A stretch of 64,000 nt of DNA from Pieris napi. Taxonomy: Eukaryota; Arthropoda; Insecta; Lepidoptera; Pieridae. Below are positions 1 to 9,880 of the stretch, in pieces (positions within the stretch are counted from its first letter, which is position 1; each line of letters starts with the position of its first letter). The DNA is taken from the NCBI RefSeq assembly GCF_905475465.1, contig NC_062243.1, positions 888,001-952,000 on the forward strand. The letters are read 5' to 3'. A model generated the notes under the pieces. The model did no database searches. It was not told the origin of the DNA and saw only the letters and a program-made list of their open reading frames with translations. The translations under genes and the position numbers were made by a program.

Positions 1-119
1 CTCTCTAGCGTCAATATGGCGATGCTGCATGTTAAGCACTTTCTGATATCCAACATCTTTTGATCAGGATCAAAGCATGGTTATGCATCACCTCATTCAC
101 CTCAAGATCGGAATTTCTT

Positions 120-370
120 GAACTGACACGAATTCGACGTAAAATGATGCGTAGTTTTGTCAACAGATGGCACCATATGGTTTTTGCATTCGTAAAATTA
201 ATTAATTAATTTATTGTTATTTGATAACTTATCCGATATTTTATTGTTTATTCTGCTATTCGGGACGGAAACAAATCCAACAAATCAAAAACCATGGCAA
301 TCGGTCCAGCCATTCTCGAGTTATAAGTGTTGTAACAAACACGACTTTCTTTTATATATATAGATTACAA
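120..370 (+). repeat. RTE-like non-LTR 3' end fragment
   Basis: The stretch ends with a block reading roughly 'atcggtccagccattctcg' followed by an AT-rich tail and tatatatataga. That wording (query 'ATCGG.CCAGCC.TTCTCGAG') resembles the 3' ends at 15590-15845 and 16885-17220 in this window. I infer a short 3' fragment of an RTE-type element. The 5' boundary is uncertain and no coding remnant is visible. Confidence 0.4.
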
Positions 371-999
371 TATTTCTTAGATTAAATAATATTCTAATGA
401 GGACGACAATTCACAATTATGAATATGAAAACACTGCCAACTTTTACTAATATTATTATTATTTTCTACTAAATATTAATATATTTTATTTTTTTGACCA
501 GCATTGTGGAACATTCTGCCTCAGCATAATGCTGAGTCAGGGCCAATTACAGCCACAGCACATACGCAATACACACTAGAAACGAAGCGATAGGGAAAAG
601 GAGATAAAAATATTTCTTTTGATATCTCCCATATGTTTATTTTATTTCTTTTTCTTTGATTATCGTTATTATGTGTGTTTATGTGTGTGTGTTTTTGTTT
701 GTAATAAATGATATGTCTATGTCTATAATATTTTTGTACGTTTTGTGTGTATTTTGTATGAAAAACCTAGACTCAAAGTTAAGTTTAAAACTCCAACCCA
801 TATAAGAAAACTTGTATCTATAAAACGTCAATAGAGATGATTAATACAGATATTAGTTATAATTCTTGATTTATACGGCTATAAAATTTTATTTTTTCCT
901 TATACATTAAATTCCTTGCGCCATTCCCTTTTCCATACTCGTAAATGAAAATGTTGTGTATAGTGTAAAGATTTTTAAGGTATATATTACGGTAGTTAG

Positions 1000-1130
1000 G
1001 TTAGAGAAGTGTTGGTCCAGTAGCTTAAGCGTGAGACTTTCAACCCCGAGATCGTGCATACGATTCACGCCTGTGCACTCAGTGTGCATGTGTGTAACAC
1101 TTGTTCATATCAAAACAAAATCATTCATTC
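1000..1130 (+). mobile_element. tRNA-derived SINE head fragment
   Basis: This is a diverged relative of the fuller SINE at 47390-47695: 'gtgttggtccagtagcttaa' corresponds to the A-box end, and the 'gagatcgtgcatacgattca' region corresponds to the B-box end. It lies in the spacer of the long-inverted-repeat element. Confidence 0.5.
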
Positions 1131-1145
1131 ATATAGGTAACACAA

Positions 1146-1286
1146 TGTACACTTATGAACGTCAAAAAATAAATATACATTAAATGCTTCTAATTTTACA
1201 TTTACTGCCAGTTCTCAAATCAAGGACGTAGAAGAGAAGAACTGGCAATATCTCAATAAAAAGAGTGGCGGAGAGTTTATTGACAT
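1146..1286 (-). mobile_element. LINE 3' fragment with internal inversion
   Basis: Positions 1146-1250 match, on the minus strand, the 3' UTR of the LINE at 62740-64000 (gtacactt, tttacatttactgccagttc, gaagaactggcaa). From about 1253 the neighbouring piece of the same UTR (aaaaagagtggcggagagtt) continues in the opposite orientation. A 3' piece in one orientation joined to its upstream piece inverted is the signature of twin-primed LINE insertion. The copy is short and diverged. Confidence 0.6.
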
Positions 1287-1775
1287 ATGGTGTCTATAAA
1301 ATACGATTAAGGCAACGAATGTATTCAAAACCACAGAATTATTATTAATAATCGTAACAAACAGTAGGACAAACATAGATCTTTATTAATTTTAGCATAC
1401 TATTTTTATTTTTTATAACGTCGAAGAGTTTGTATATCAAAGAAACTAACATTGAATAGGATTTTTGTGTTGGATAGTCATAGACATAGACATAACATTT
1501 ATTACAAACGAAAACACACACACATAAACACACAAAATAACAATACTTAAAGAAAACATAAAATAAGACATCACAAACAATAAAAATTAAAAATTAAAAT
1601 TAAGAAATTTTCTTTTGCCATTCGGTTCGCTTCCAGTGTGCAATGTGTGTGTACTGTAGTTGTAATTGGCCCTGGCTCAGCATTATGCTGAGGAGCAAAA
1701 AGTTCCACAGCGCTGGTCATTCTGCCAGAGACCACAGCAGCTAGTTTGCGCCTCTAATAAAATAAAATAAATAAT

Positions 1776-3110
1776 TATAATACCAAGTAGAAAAATAATA
1801 ATAATAATATTAAAGTTAGAAGTGTGAGTAAATCGTGTGTAACGGTGTATAATAAATAGAATTAAATTAAAAGTTAAAAATAAGAATAAATGTAAATAAG
1901 TAGATATTTGTTTGTTTTATGGGTGGATAAAAACTAAATTTCGTGGGACTTTTGTTGAATAAGTAGAAGTGTCTTATAAGTGCCGAATTAGAACGGGTGA
2001 ATAATTACGCGCATTATTAATTAATTACAGTAATTTTAATGTTACACATAGCTTTCCATTTTGTAATCTTTAAACTGAATTATAAAATACAATATTTGAT
2101 ACTTTTGCAGTTAATATTCCATACACGTCATTATAGGTTACTATTAGAAAATTTATAATGCAATGCGCTCTTGCCATTGAGATTTTCTTCATAAACTAAA
2201 CTTGCTTGACGTCAAATAATTTGTAACCTGCAATTTAAATTATGGGTCTGTCCTTAGTTTTATTAGAGCCACTTTGTATCAAATAGCGATACTTAACTAT
2301 TTATTACCCTAGGTGTGGTAAGTGATTGTTAATAAGCACATGAGGTGATACAGCTGCTTGGTTACGCCTATGCCTGCCTAATCTTTAGGTCAAATGTACT
2401 GACATTTTAATATGTATTTTGGTGTCAACATATTTGATTATTTTGAATATATCAATTATATTATATATTATAATTATAATTTATTTCAACTGGATATCTC
2501 ACTGAATATTTTTCAAATAACATTAGAAATGTTGTCAATTAGTTATGAATATTACGTTATTATCCAATTGACATACTACTTTCTTTCTAAAGTAACTTTT
2601 CTCTAAATTAAAAAATACCAAGAATCACTTTGTTTGTTAAGTGACGCTATACCACAGATAACGTAGGACTTTATCATAGGGAAACTAATTGTGCATAGAT
2701 AATCGCACAAAAGTACTAGAATAGACTTGTTTACTATGAATTAGATCATAGATACGAGAGGAGCGATAGCGATTTTAAAGGTAAATTATTGCTGCGAGAA
2801 CCGCATTCCGTTTATAATCTAACAATTTTCCAAACTAGTAATATTTAAATATCCGTAGTCAGAGTCGTTCATTAATGATTCGGTTACTAAAGCTACTTAA
2901 TAAATATTTAAATAGTTTTACCAAAGATCCAATTAGAAGTTAATTACGACATACAGATTCATTCAATCGTTAACTAATCGGGCATTAAATTTTATAGTAA
3001 TTTTAATTATTTTAATCGGCGTGTGCAAGAGATGTTGTGGATTTTTTTTTTATTTATAAAAGATTAATATTTTATTCAAGTTACATTGTTTTAGTAGATA
3101 TTACTGCCCA
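1776..3110. other. AT-rich intergenic sequence
   Basis: I see no coding, repeat or structured element here that I can support. Short open frames such as 2412-2606 are low-complexity AT runs. Confidence 0.6.
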
Positions 3111-3212
3111 TGAACTAAGTACTAGGGAGACCTGTACATTAGGGTACTCCGCTCATCCAACGGTTTAATGTAATTGTTACTTAACAAACGTTACTAAAAT
3201 ATTATATAAAGA
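3111..3212 (+). repeat. Unclassified repeat, copy 1 (pairs with 27548-27650)
   Basis: It begins 'ctagggagacctgtacat' and runs through 'caacggtttaat' to 'acgttactaaaat'. The reverse complement of 27548-27650 matches it over about 90 bp with few differences. No terminal repeats or coding sequence are visible. The edges are where the similarity stops. Confidence 0.65.
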
Positions 3213-4067
3213 AAAATAGAAAACTGAGACTTATTAATAAAACAAAGATACAAGATTTCAAAGATTGAAACGTTTGAACACACCACAAGTAAATGACTGT
3301 GATAATGGTTTGGAAGGGATAGAAGGAAGTGGAAGTGGAGAGTGCTAAAAAGAGAGTAAATGCATTGTGAAAATTAAAAATGATTAGATTATTATGGTAC
3401 TACTAGTAGTACCATTCAGTTTCTTCATCGCGCGTACAAAGCCAGTTTATTGGTAATTCTTGTTTTAATTTCCTTTAATAACTTAGGGTAGATATTAAGG
3501 ATCCTATTAAGTTTATTGTACCTACCTATCTACCAAAAAAGATACTGTGATGACAACTGAGATAAGAGCTAAAGGAAATTTACTTAATAAATGTGGTGAA
3601 CTTTTCGTTTCTTTATGTACTTTTTCACATCTGAAAAAATAAAATATATGTACAAGTTTACGACACCTATCACCCAAACGAAACTAAATATTTACGACTA
3701 AATCGAATTTACATTAAATCTAAATAAGAAACAAATATCCTTTTTCTTTAGTTGAAAATCTATTTGCGGATCCTTGAAGATAGCTATGCAAGTGCGTGTC
3801 TAAACTGGCTAAAACTCACTAACAGCTGCATGGGTTCTTGGTAATCGTGAGCGACACTCGTGTTACACAAATTCCCTGTTTGTATCAAAAACACATTCTT
3901 GTCGGTAGTCAGGGGGGAATGTAAAACGAAAGCTTTGTCGTTGGATAAACAATGCTAAAACACAATACACATACAGTCGTGTTGACACGGTATTTCTGTT
4001 GGACTGTATAACGGTTGCACTAGTGATGCTGTCAACAAAAAAGAAACTTCAAAATGTCTTTCGTATT
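3213..4067. other. Intergenic sequence left of the Sailor element
   Basis: Nothing identifiable. The sequence is AT-rich, with a moderately GC-richer stretch around 3770-4020 that shows no reading frame or repeat match within the window. Confidence 0.55.
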
Positions 4068-4069
4068 TA

Positions 4070-4099
4070 CAAGTCGTCGGAAATATCTGCGAACCTGGC
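4070..4099 (+). repeat. Left terminal inverted repeat of the Sailor-like element
   Basis: Thirty bases starting CAAGTCGTCGG next to the TA at 4068-4069. They pair with 5974-6003 with mismatches only at repeat positions 5 and 28. Confidence 0.9.
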
Positions 4100-4306
4100 T
4101 TAATGACGTCATACAAACTGGAGAGATAGCAAAAAAATTTAAGATGTAAAAATAAAAAATATTTTATTTGTGTACTTATTTTTATTGATACTCGTACCTA
4201 CTTGAAATTTACAAATACTTATTGTTTACATTATTTAAAATTCAAATTATTTACAAATTTACAAATAATACAAAGAAAAAGTAGAGAGGAAGAGAAAGTG
4301 GCGAAA

Positions 4307-5791
4307 CTATTCTAGAAAAGCCTCGACACCAGACATGGTAGCGCTGTCGTTTTCGTCATCTTCTATATTATCACTCAAAATGTTGTCTTCGGTTTCGCTG
4401 TCACTGTCTTCTCCTCCTAATGAAATTATTAATTCGCGTTCTTCATGTTCATATAATCTGTCATTATGCCAAAACTTATCTCTTAAGCGATCAACATGGT
4501 TGCATTCTTTTTTCCAATCTTCCGGGGTTATACTTTGGATCGCTGCCTTTGTTAACCTTTCTATATCTTTTTCTGATTGGTCAATATTTTTGTCTGCCAC
4601 CCTTTGTTTCATCAAATTCCAAACATACTCAATAGGGTTGAGATCACAGTGGTAGGGTGGCAGACGTAATACCTCATGTCCATGAGCTCTAAATATTTCA
4701 TCGATGAAATATACCTTCTCAGGTTTATTTCTTTGAATCAACATATACAGTTCTCTTTTAGTCATTTTGTCATCAAATTCGATGTTGTGTTCTTGCAGCC
4801 ATGTTTGCATTTCGTTTTTACGTGCACTGAAATTTGGCGGCTTATTTTCGTGCTTACTGTGATAGGGCGCGTTGTCCATGACAATTATTCCGTTGGGTGG
4901 AAGGTTCGGTATCAATTTCTCTTTAATCCATTTGGTAAAATTGGACGCATCCATTTCGTCATGGTAATCACCGGTTGTTGATTTACACTTATATAGGAGC
5001 TCGGCTCCTTGTATGAAACCGTTCTCATTACCTGCGTGTACCACAATCCAGCGCTGACCAGGAGAGTGATTTATTCGGACACTGGAATCACTACTATTTT
5101 GCCAACATTTTGAGACAGTATAGTGTGAATGTATCCAGGTTTCGTCGATAAATGTAACTGGTTTTTTTTCGGCACCACGTTCGTCATTTTCTTTCAGTCG
5201 CCTTAAATATTTTGCTCTCCAGGCTGCTATTTCAGGTCTTTGCACCAAAAAATCGCGTTTTCGTTTACATTTTTTAAAGCTGTACCCCAAATCATTTATT
5301 AGTATGTTTCTTAGGGCGTCTTTTTGGCCGGGAAAGTTGAGCTCCCGTTTTGCTATTGTAAGAATCTTTTTTAAAGTAGGTATTTCTTTTCTTGTGGTAT
5401 AAAAACTTTCAACCAAAGAGCGTATCGCGCATAAATCAAAATTATCTAGATCTATTTTCTTTTTGTATTTTTTACGCTTTTTCCCTGGTGTCGAGAGCTT
5501 GATAGTGTCCGTGGCAACTGAAGCTGAAGTACTAGGTTGTGGATGCTCACCATCTTCGAAGGACGTCATGTCTTCCTGAACATTCGCTGCTCGCGCTGTT
5601 TCTGTTTGTATTTTTTTTGCTTCACGTTTTATTGTCATTATTGTCGTTTTAGATAAACCAGTTGCAGCACAAGCCCTTTTTGTTGCTTGTTCAACCGGCA
5701 CAGTGAAAGAGCCGTGTTTTTTTTCATTTTCAAAGAATTGGATTACTTTGAGCACTAAATTCCGCTCTGCACTATGTATAGTCCTACCCAT
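4307..5791 (-). CDS. Sailor-like DDE transposase, intact
   Basis: A 494-residue transposase of the IS630/Tc1/mariner DDE superfamily; this class cuts the element at its inverted repeats and inserts it at TA. I start at the ATG at 5791 (MGRTIHS); the frame is open further upstream to 5848, but only to a TTG. Residues ~5-60 look like a helix-turn-helix DNA-binding region. A basic run at 103-112 (GKKRKKYKKK) is a likely nuclear localisation signal. The catalytic residues I assign are D216 in FIDETW, D306 in VMDNAPYHS and E388 in DLNPIEYVW. The glutamate is 82 residues after the second aspartate, with an inserted segment at ~330-365 (WLQEHNIEF...RELYMLI) that ordinary Tc1 (34-residue spacing) lacks. 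The C-terminus (461-485) is very acidic. No stop or frameshift interrupts it, so it may still be functional. Confidence 0.92.
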   Translation of the reverse strand: MGRTIHSAERNLVLKVIQFFENEKKHGSFTVPVEQATKRACAATGLSKTTIMTIKREAKKIQTETARAANVQEDMTSFEDGEHPQPSTSASVATDTIKLSTPGKKRKKYKKKIDLDNFDLCAIRSLVESFYTTRKEIPTLKKILTIAKRELNFPGQKDALRNILINDLGYSFKKCKRKRDFLVQRPEIAAWRAKYLRRLKENDERGAEKKPVTFIDETWIHSHYTVSKCWQNSSDSSVRINHSPGQRWIVVHAGNENGFIQGAELLYKCKSTTGDYHDEMDASNFTKWIKEKLIPNLPPNGIIVMDNAPYHSKHENKPPNFSARKNEMQTWLQEHNIEFDDKMTKRELYMLIQRNKPEKVYFIDEIFRAHGHEVLRLPPYHCDLNPIEYVWNLMKQRVADKNIDQSEKDIERLTKAAIQSITPEDWKKECNHVDRLRDKFWHNDRLYEHEERELIISLGGEDSDSETEDNILSDNIEDDENDSATMSGVEAFLE

Positions 5792-5973
5792 CTTACATAC
5801 AGCACTAAATAGGTAGTTTATGTAATATTTCACCAAACAGAGAAACAATAAACACTAAAATGCGATTACGAAAGCAAGAATAATACACGTGCGTCGGCGA
5901 TTGCGTTGGCAACGGTACTGGATAGGCGAAAACGGGGCGGGGTGCGGGGAAGCGCCAGGGGAAGCGCATTCCA

Positions 5974-6003
5974 GCGAGGTTCGCAGATATTTCCGACGGC
6001 TTG
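5974..6003 (-). repeat. Right terminal inverted repeat of the Sailor-like element
   Basis: Inverted counterpart of 4070-4099, ending ...GACGGCTTG directly before the TA at 6004-6005. Confidence 0.9.
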
Positions 6004-6479
6004 TACATGGATTAGTCTGGCATATACACTCATTATTAAACTTGTATGGTAATTTATTAAGCCAGATTGCAGAGCCAGAAGAGTAGTAATAATATACAAC
6101 TCATTCCGCTCCGCTTATAAATAAAGCCGTACCCGAAACTCCACACACAGTTCAGTGTAGGCTTTTACCCTTGACATTCATTCATGTAACACCACCAACA
6201 CAAAACGGTCTATTTACCGTTATTAATTACGGAATTTCAATCTTTACGTTGTTAACACAAGGTTCAAAATTCCACACACATAGAACATCCGGGATCGTTT
6301 GTGACATTTGTTTTAAAGCTGATGTATTGTGCATTCTTGTTTATGAAAAACGAGAAAAAATGATACCGGCTTTTGTTTACGTTCTCAAACCGGATATTCT
6401 GTTGCGTCGAAAATATAATGTACTAACCCCATTACTTATAAGCGTCTCTCAACTAAGAGATCTATAAAACGTTGCTGGT

Positions 6480-6605
6480 CTTACATGAAAACCAAATTTT
6501 AAGTTTATTAAACGAATGAGCAGTTAAACTAGTGGTTAAACGTGTAAATCTCATCCCAGAGGTAGTGGGTTTAAATCCGGGTGACGGATTTAATTTTCTG
6601 TGTCC
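6480..6605 (+). mobile_element. tRNA-like SINE fragment
   Basis: Contains an A-box-like 'aactagtggttaaacg' followed ~45 bp later by a B-box-like 'gggtttaaatccggg', then 'gtgtccaattactcattcgg'. The spacing fits a tRNA-derived SINE head. It differs from the main SINE family of the window, so it may be another family. Confidence 0.45.
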
Positions 6606-6659
6606 AATTACTCATTCGGTAAAGAAAGAAAGAGGATAGAGACAGACATTTTTATTCAC

Positions 6660-6900
6660 GCTCCAAAAATCGTGTGGCCCCATGGCCCCCCTCAAGGGCA
6701 TAATAATAATCAAGAAAGAAATATAACAAAAATTATGGAAAGAAAAAAAGGAATAAGGTACATTTTAAGTGTGTGTGGGCTGTGGAAGTAACTGGCCGTG
6801 GCTCAGCATTATGCTGTGGAGACGTGTTCCACAGCGCTACTCTGCCAGAGACCACAACAGGTAGTTTGCGCCTCAGACGCAAAACAGAAAAATAATGTAA
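6660..6900 (+). repeat. Single arm of the CAGCATTATGCTG repeat family
   Basis: Shares 'aattatggaaagaaaaaa', 'tacattttaagtgtgt', 'tggctcagcattatgctg' and 'agaccacaacaggtagtttg' with 41740-41950 and with the arms of 485-1760. It ends in an AT-rich (aat)n tract. No coding content. Confidence 0.65.
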
Positions 6901-7455
6901 TAATAATAATAGTAGAAAAAATAATAAATTAAAATCACATCGTATAACTGCAACACTGGTTCAACACACATAACTAAAGTGTTCAAAGCGAGTGAGTTAA
7001 AAAGAAAGGAATGTTGAGGTCAACAGAATTGTGAATGCATTGAATTGTGTAAGAAACAAATATTTGGTAACACAAGTATAACAGTAAGTTCGCTAATTAC
7101 TAATGAGTATTTAACGTCTTTGAATCTTTGTTGTTGTTGATTTATTATTGTAAGAGAAAGGTCATTTTGCGAAGGCGGTTTGGGCTTAATGATTTTATAG
7201 AAGGGAGGCGTCAAGGTAAAAAATACGATTTTCTAGACAAAGAACAATAACTTTTTTGACATGAAATGTCGAAATTCAGCTGAAATTAAACTATTTATAC
7301 TTAATTCAGAAATTTTAGAGCTGGTTTCAACTCACCCATAACCGAGATCCTTGGAGGAGGCCTCCACCTGCCGAATCGAAAGGGTTCTTGCAAAACAATT
7401 GGAAAAAATATAAAAAAAATAGGAAAAAGTCTTTTAGTCTTTTATTGACATAACC
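6901..7455. other. Intergenic sequence, nothing recognised
   Basis: AT-rich. A short GC-richer patch at 7335-7390 has no supported identity. Confidence 0.5.
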
Positions 7456-7457
7456 TT

Positions 7458-7785
7458 TATACATTTAAAGAAAACACTTTTTTACCGGATTGAAGTTAAA
7501 TATTATTATAAATTTACAATTATTTTTGTAATAGAGGACACCGTAAGCCATTTCTGCCAAAACCCTCCATCTTTTAGTCGATGCCAACTCTGGGGAAATA
7601 AATACAGATAATACAACTTTTTCTACAGCTGTGATACTTTTTGACATTCAACACCTTTGTCTTCAGTCACCGTTACCACGCACGCTGTAGGTAAAGCACG
7701 CGAAACGTCGGTTAAATTTAAAATTATGTAAATTTATATATACATAACTTCAATCCGGTAAAAAAGTGTTTTCTTTAAATTTATT
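7458..7785. mobile_element. Foldback element, copy 1
   Basis: Inverted arms are visible at about 7461-7520 and 7725-7780 (ttaccggattgaagttaaat versus acttcaatccggtaaaa). The interior holds, on the minus strand, the block that also occurs in copy 3 (53730-54070): a frame starting MSKSITAVEKVVLSVFISPE and a segment with 'acgcacgctgta' and 'cgcgaaacgtcgg'. The left arm lacks the cgacgtttcgcg end that copy 3 has on both arms, so this copy looks rearranged or partly deleted. Confidence 0.75.
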
Positions 7786-8045
7786 TTTCTTAAAAATATA
7801 TATGTAATAAATAGTATTAAGTTTAGTTTGTTCTTTTGCAAGAAATAAAAAGGATTTTTTTATACTTAATTCAAACAAATCCGCAACGTACTGAGGTAGA
7901 CTATGTACTTAATAATGCCAAAAGCCTTTAGAAATTCAAACAAATATTGGAATGTTTTCGATATTCACCAGAATGTTAAGTCTAAGTTAATATATATGTG
8001 CATTTAATTAAGTCTAGTCTCTAAGATCATGCCTCCATCTTGATC

Positions 8046-8298
8046 CATGGGCGGATCGTGAATTTGTCGGGCTCTGGGTTATTACGGGGAAGTCCCCAGT
8101 ATTAGACGCACACTCGAAAAAAGACACCGACCGACGAGGGACGGGGAATTCCCCGTTTCGTTCTATAGACGCGCATAGAACATGATCTCAGAGATAACAA
8201 CATTATGATTAGATATTTTGAAATTTCACTGAAAAAAACTTTGTGTCCACAGGGTCTTGGGCAGCAGACCAAAAAGCCCTTTAGTAGATCCGCCCCTG
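8046..8298. mobile_element. hAT-type MITE (253 bp)
   Basis: The ends are CATGGGCGGATC at 8046-8057 and the complement of CAGGGGCGGATC at 8287-8298 (11 of 12 pair). They are flanked by 8-bp direct repeats TCTTGATC (8038-8045) and CCTTGATC (8299-8306), which differ at one position. CA...TG ends with an 8-bp target duplication are the hAT signature. It carries no transposase, so it would be non-autonomous. Confidence 0.75.
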
Positions 8299-8306
8299 CC
8301 TTGATC

Positions 8307-8945
8307 TTTCTGTCTCACTCACGCGCTGTTGACTGTTCCGTATCTGTCCCATTTTTATATATTTTAGAAACATGTATTATTTTCTAATTGCTTCACTGCA
8401 TAGTATATTGCAGCCGTGCGAAGTCGAGTCGAGTCTCTTGTACAGTAAAAGTATACATTCTTTTAAAATACCTATGTTTAAACAGAGAGCACTCAGGACC
8501 GCGATAATTTAATAACAGCTGAGCCAGCGGGCGGTATCTTCAGATAACCTTACCTTTTAGCTAATTGAAAAACCTTGCTGGAAAAGGAAATGGGCCATTC
8601 TAGTTTCACTGATACTGTTTATTTAGATTTGAATTTTCTTATATGGTGTGAATATGCTGAGCGGAGAAATTTTCGTAGTCCGTTCGAATTTTAAATTTTT
8701 GCCTTTCGCCATATCAAGAAATTATTTTACGTTTAGATATAATATTACTATTGATTTTTTTTCACTTATTTAAGATGTTAAAACTCGATACATTTATGAC
8801 GCGTTTATTTAGGAATATATTTTTTAATTTAATGTACAAAATATCTTTATTAGTAATCATAACAATCAAATATGCAGTATTTACAATTTTCTTAACCTAC
8901 ATAGTAATAATTAAAATAATTAAAAATTAAACCAAATTTAAAAAG
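8307..8945. other. AT-rich intergenic sequence
   Basis: Apart from being the 3' flank of the retro-tail at 8951-9064 (AATAAAG-type signals on the minus strand near 8845-8850), I see nothing here. Confidence 0.5.
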
Positions 8946-8950
8946 TTTGG

Positions 8951-9064
8951 TCAATGTGGCAGTGTACCTTTAACGCTGGCAGCATTTTCTCGCTGTATTA
9001 CAAAACTTATTCGTTGAGCGAGGAAAGCACCAGCTCTGGGGTCACCGGTACTATCTACCAGGCG
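8951..9064 (-). pseudogene. Retroelement ORF tail with TGD...NAAS peptide, copy 1
   Basis: Thirty-seven codons and a stop on the minus strand, containing TGDPRAGAFLAQRIS and ENAASVKGT. The same peptide recurs at 11455-11555 and 14268-14455, each followed by an AT-rich 3' flank. This suggests 5'-truncated copies of the C-terminus of a retrotransposon protein. I cannot name the family. Upstream coding sequence is missing or unrecognisable. Confidence 0.6.
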
Positions 9065-9430
9065 CCAACTTTAGTTTATATGTTATAGTGCTTTTAATTT
9101 ATTATTTATTATCTAACTAGAGATTTTTACTGAAATAATCATTAAAAAGACTTTTGTAAAAAATGTATACAACGTAAAACATTTGCAGTTTCAGGTTAGT
9201 ATTAGTGAAAGTGAATCCGAACAGAAAGCTCGCCGTTATGAAAAAATGCTTTTAAAAATAGCTACAATAGTAGTTGGGAGAACGTCGCTCACAATTTGTA
9301 CTGTTAAGGGTTATACAAACAGAAGAAAAAGTTTTTAGTTTAAAAACAATTTACGACCCAGTATTTATTTCTTTCTGTTTCGTTATTGTCAATCGCAAAA
9401 CTCTTTCTTAACTCAAAACGATTTTAAATT
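9065..9430. other. Intergenic sequence
   Basis: Nothing recognised. Confidence 0.5.
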
Positions 9431-9880
9431 TATGGGAGCCCATAGCTATAGCCTACGATTATATCTATGAAATCCCATCTCATAAATCTTCAATTCATGG
9501 CGAATCCTTTACGGTCTCTACAGTGAGGCTATGGAACTCACTTTCCGTCCCTATTCCCTTAGCTTCTTCTCTATCGTCATTAACATCTCTACTGTACACG
9601 CATTACCTGTCCACATCGTATCCCTAACTTTTGTACTAACTGATCTGAAATTATTGTGATTCATGTGTCCTTTTTTTACTGTGCGTTTCACTGTCTACAT
9701 ACGTTTTAAGTAATTTTATGTCTTATGTAGTTTTGCACTTCATGCGCTCACCTTACCTAAATTTCTTTTCTTACAGTGGTTGCCTGGAAGAGATTGCTTG
9801 AAAGCGATAAGACCGCCAGTTGCCCTGCCTTTCTTAAATTATTTTAATTGTACTGTATTTCTGTATTACTACAACGAAGT
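9431..9880 (+). mobile_element. LINE 3' fragment (TVRLWNSL family), copy 1
   Basis: Positions 9478-9627 read as 49 codons plus a stop (SHKSSIHGESFTVSTVRLWN, then SLSVPIPLAS...). This resembles the C-terminus of insect LINE reverse-transcriptase proteins. The 3' UTR follows, with 'ggttgcctggaagagattgc' and a TTGCTTGAAAGCGATAAG stem. The same peptide and UTR occur at 35550-35965, and the UTR alone at 51725-51905, both on the minus strand. Strongly 5' truncated. Confidence 0.75.

Larger units (their letters stand above)
485..1760. mobile_element. Long-inverted-repeat element with nested insertions
   Basis: The left arm (about 485-780) and right arm (about 1440-1755) are inverted copies of each other. 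Each holds the word TCAGCATAATGCTGA, a GGCCAATTACA/TGTAATTGGCC block, a tgtgtttatgtgtgtgtg tract and a 'tttgtaataaatgatatgtc'-like segment. The outer end of the right arm reads agaccacagcagctagtttg. The ~660-bp spacer holds a SINE fragment (1000-1130) and a LINE fragment (1146-1286), so it appears to be a target for later insertions. Single arms of the same family recur at 6660-6900, 13315-13440 and 41740-41950. The class is not known to me; a foldback or long-TIR DNA element would fit. It could also be two independent copies inserted head to head. Confidence 0.6.
4070..6003 (-). mobile_element. Complete Sailor-like (DD82E) IS630/Tc1/mariner transposon
   Basis: A 1,934-bp element bounded by 30-bp terminal inverted repeats (4070-4099 and 5974-6003; 28 of 30 positions pair) and flanked on both sides by TA (4068-4069, 6004-6005). 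TA is the target-site duplication expected for the IS630/Tc1/mariner superfamily. One uninterrupted transposase gene fills most of it. The subterminal stretch on the transposase 5' side (5881-5970) is strikingly GC-rich against its surroundings, and the other side carries the palindrome ATGACGTCAT at 4103-4112. Intact ends plus an intact frame suggest recent insertion. Assignment to Sailor rests on transposase spacing and motifs, not on a database match. Confidence 0.88.
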
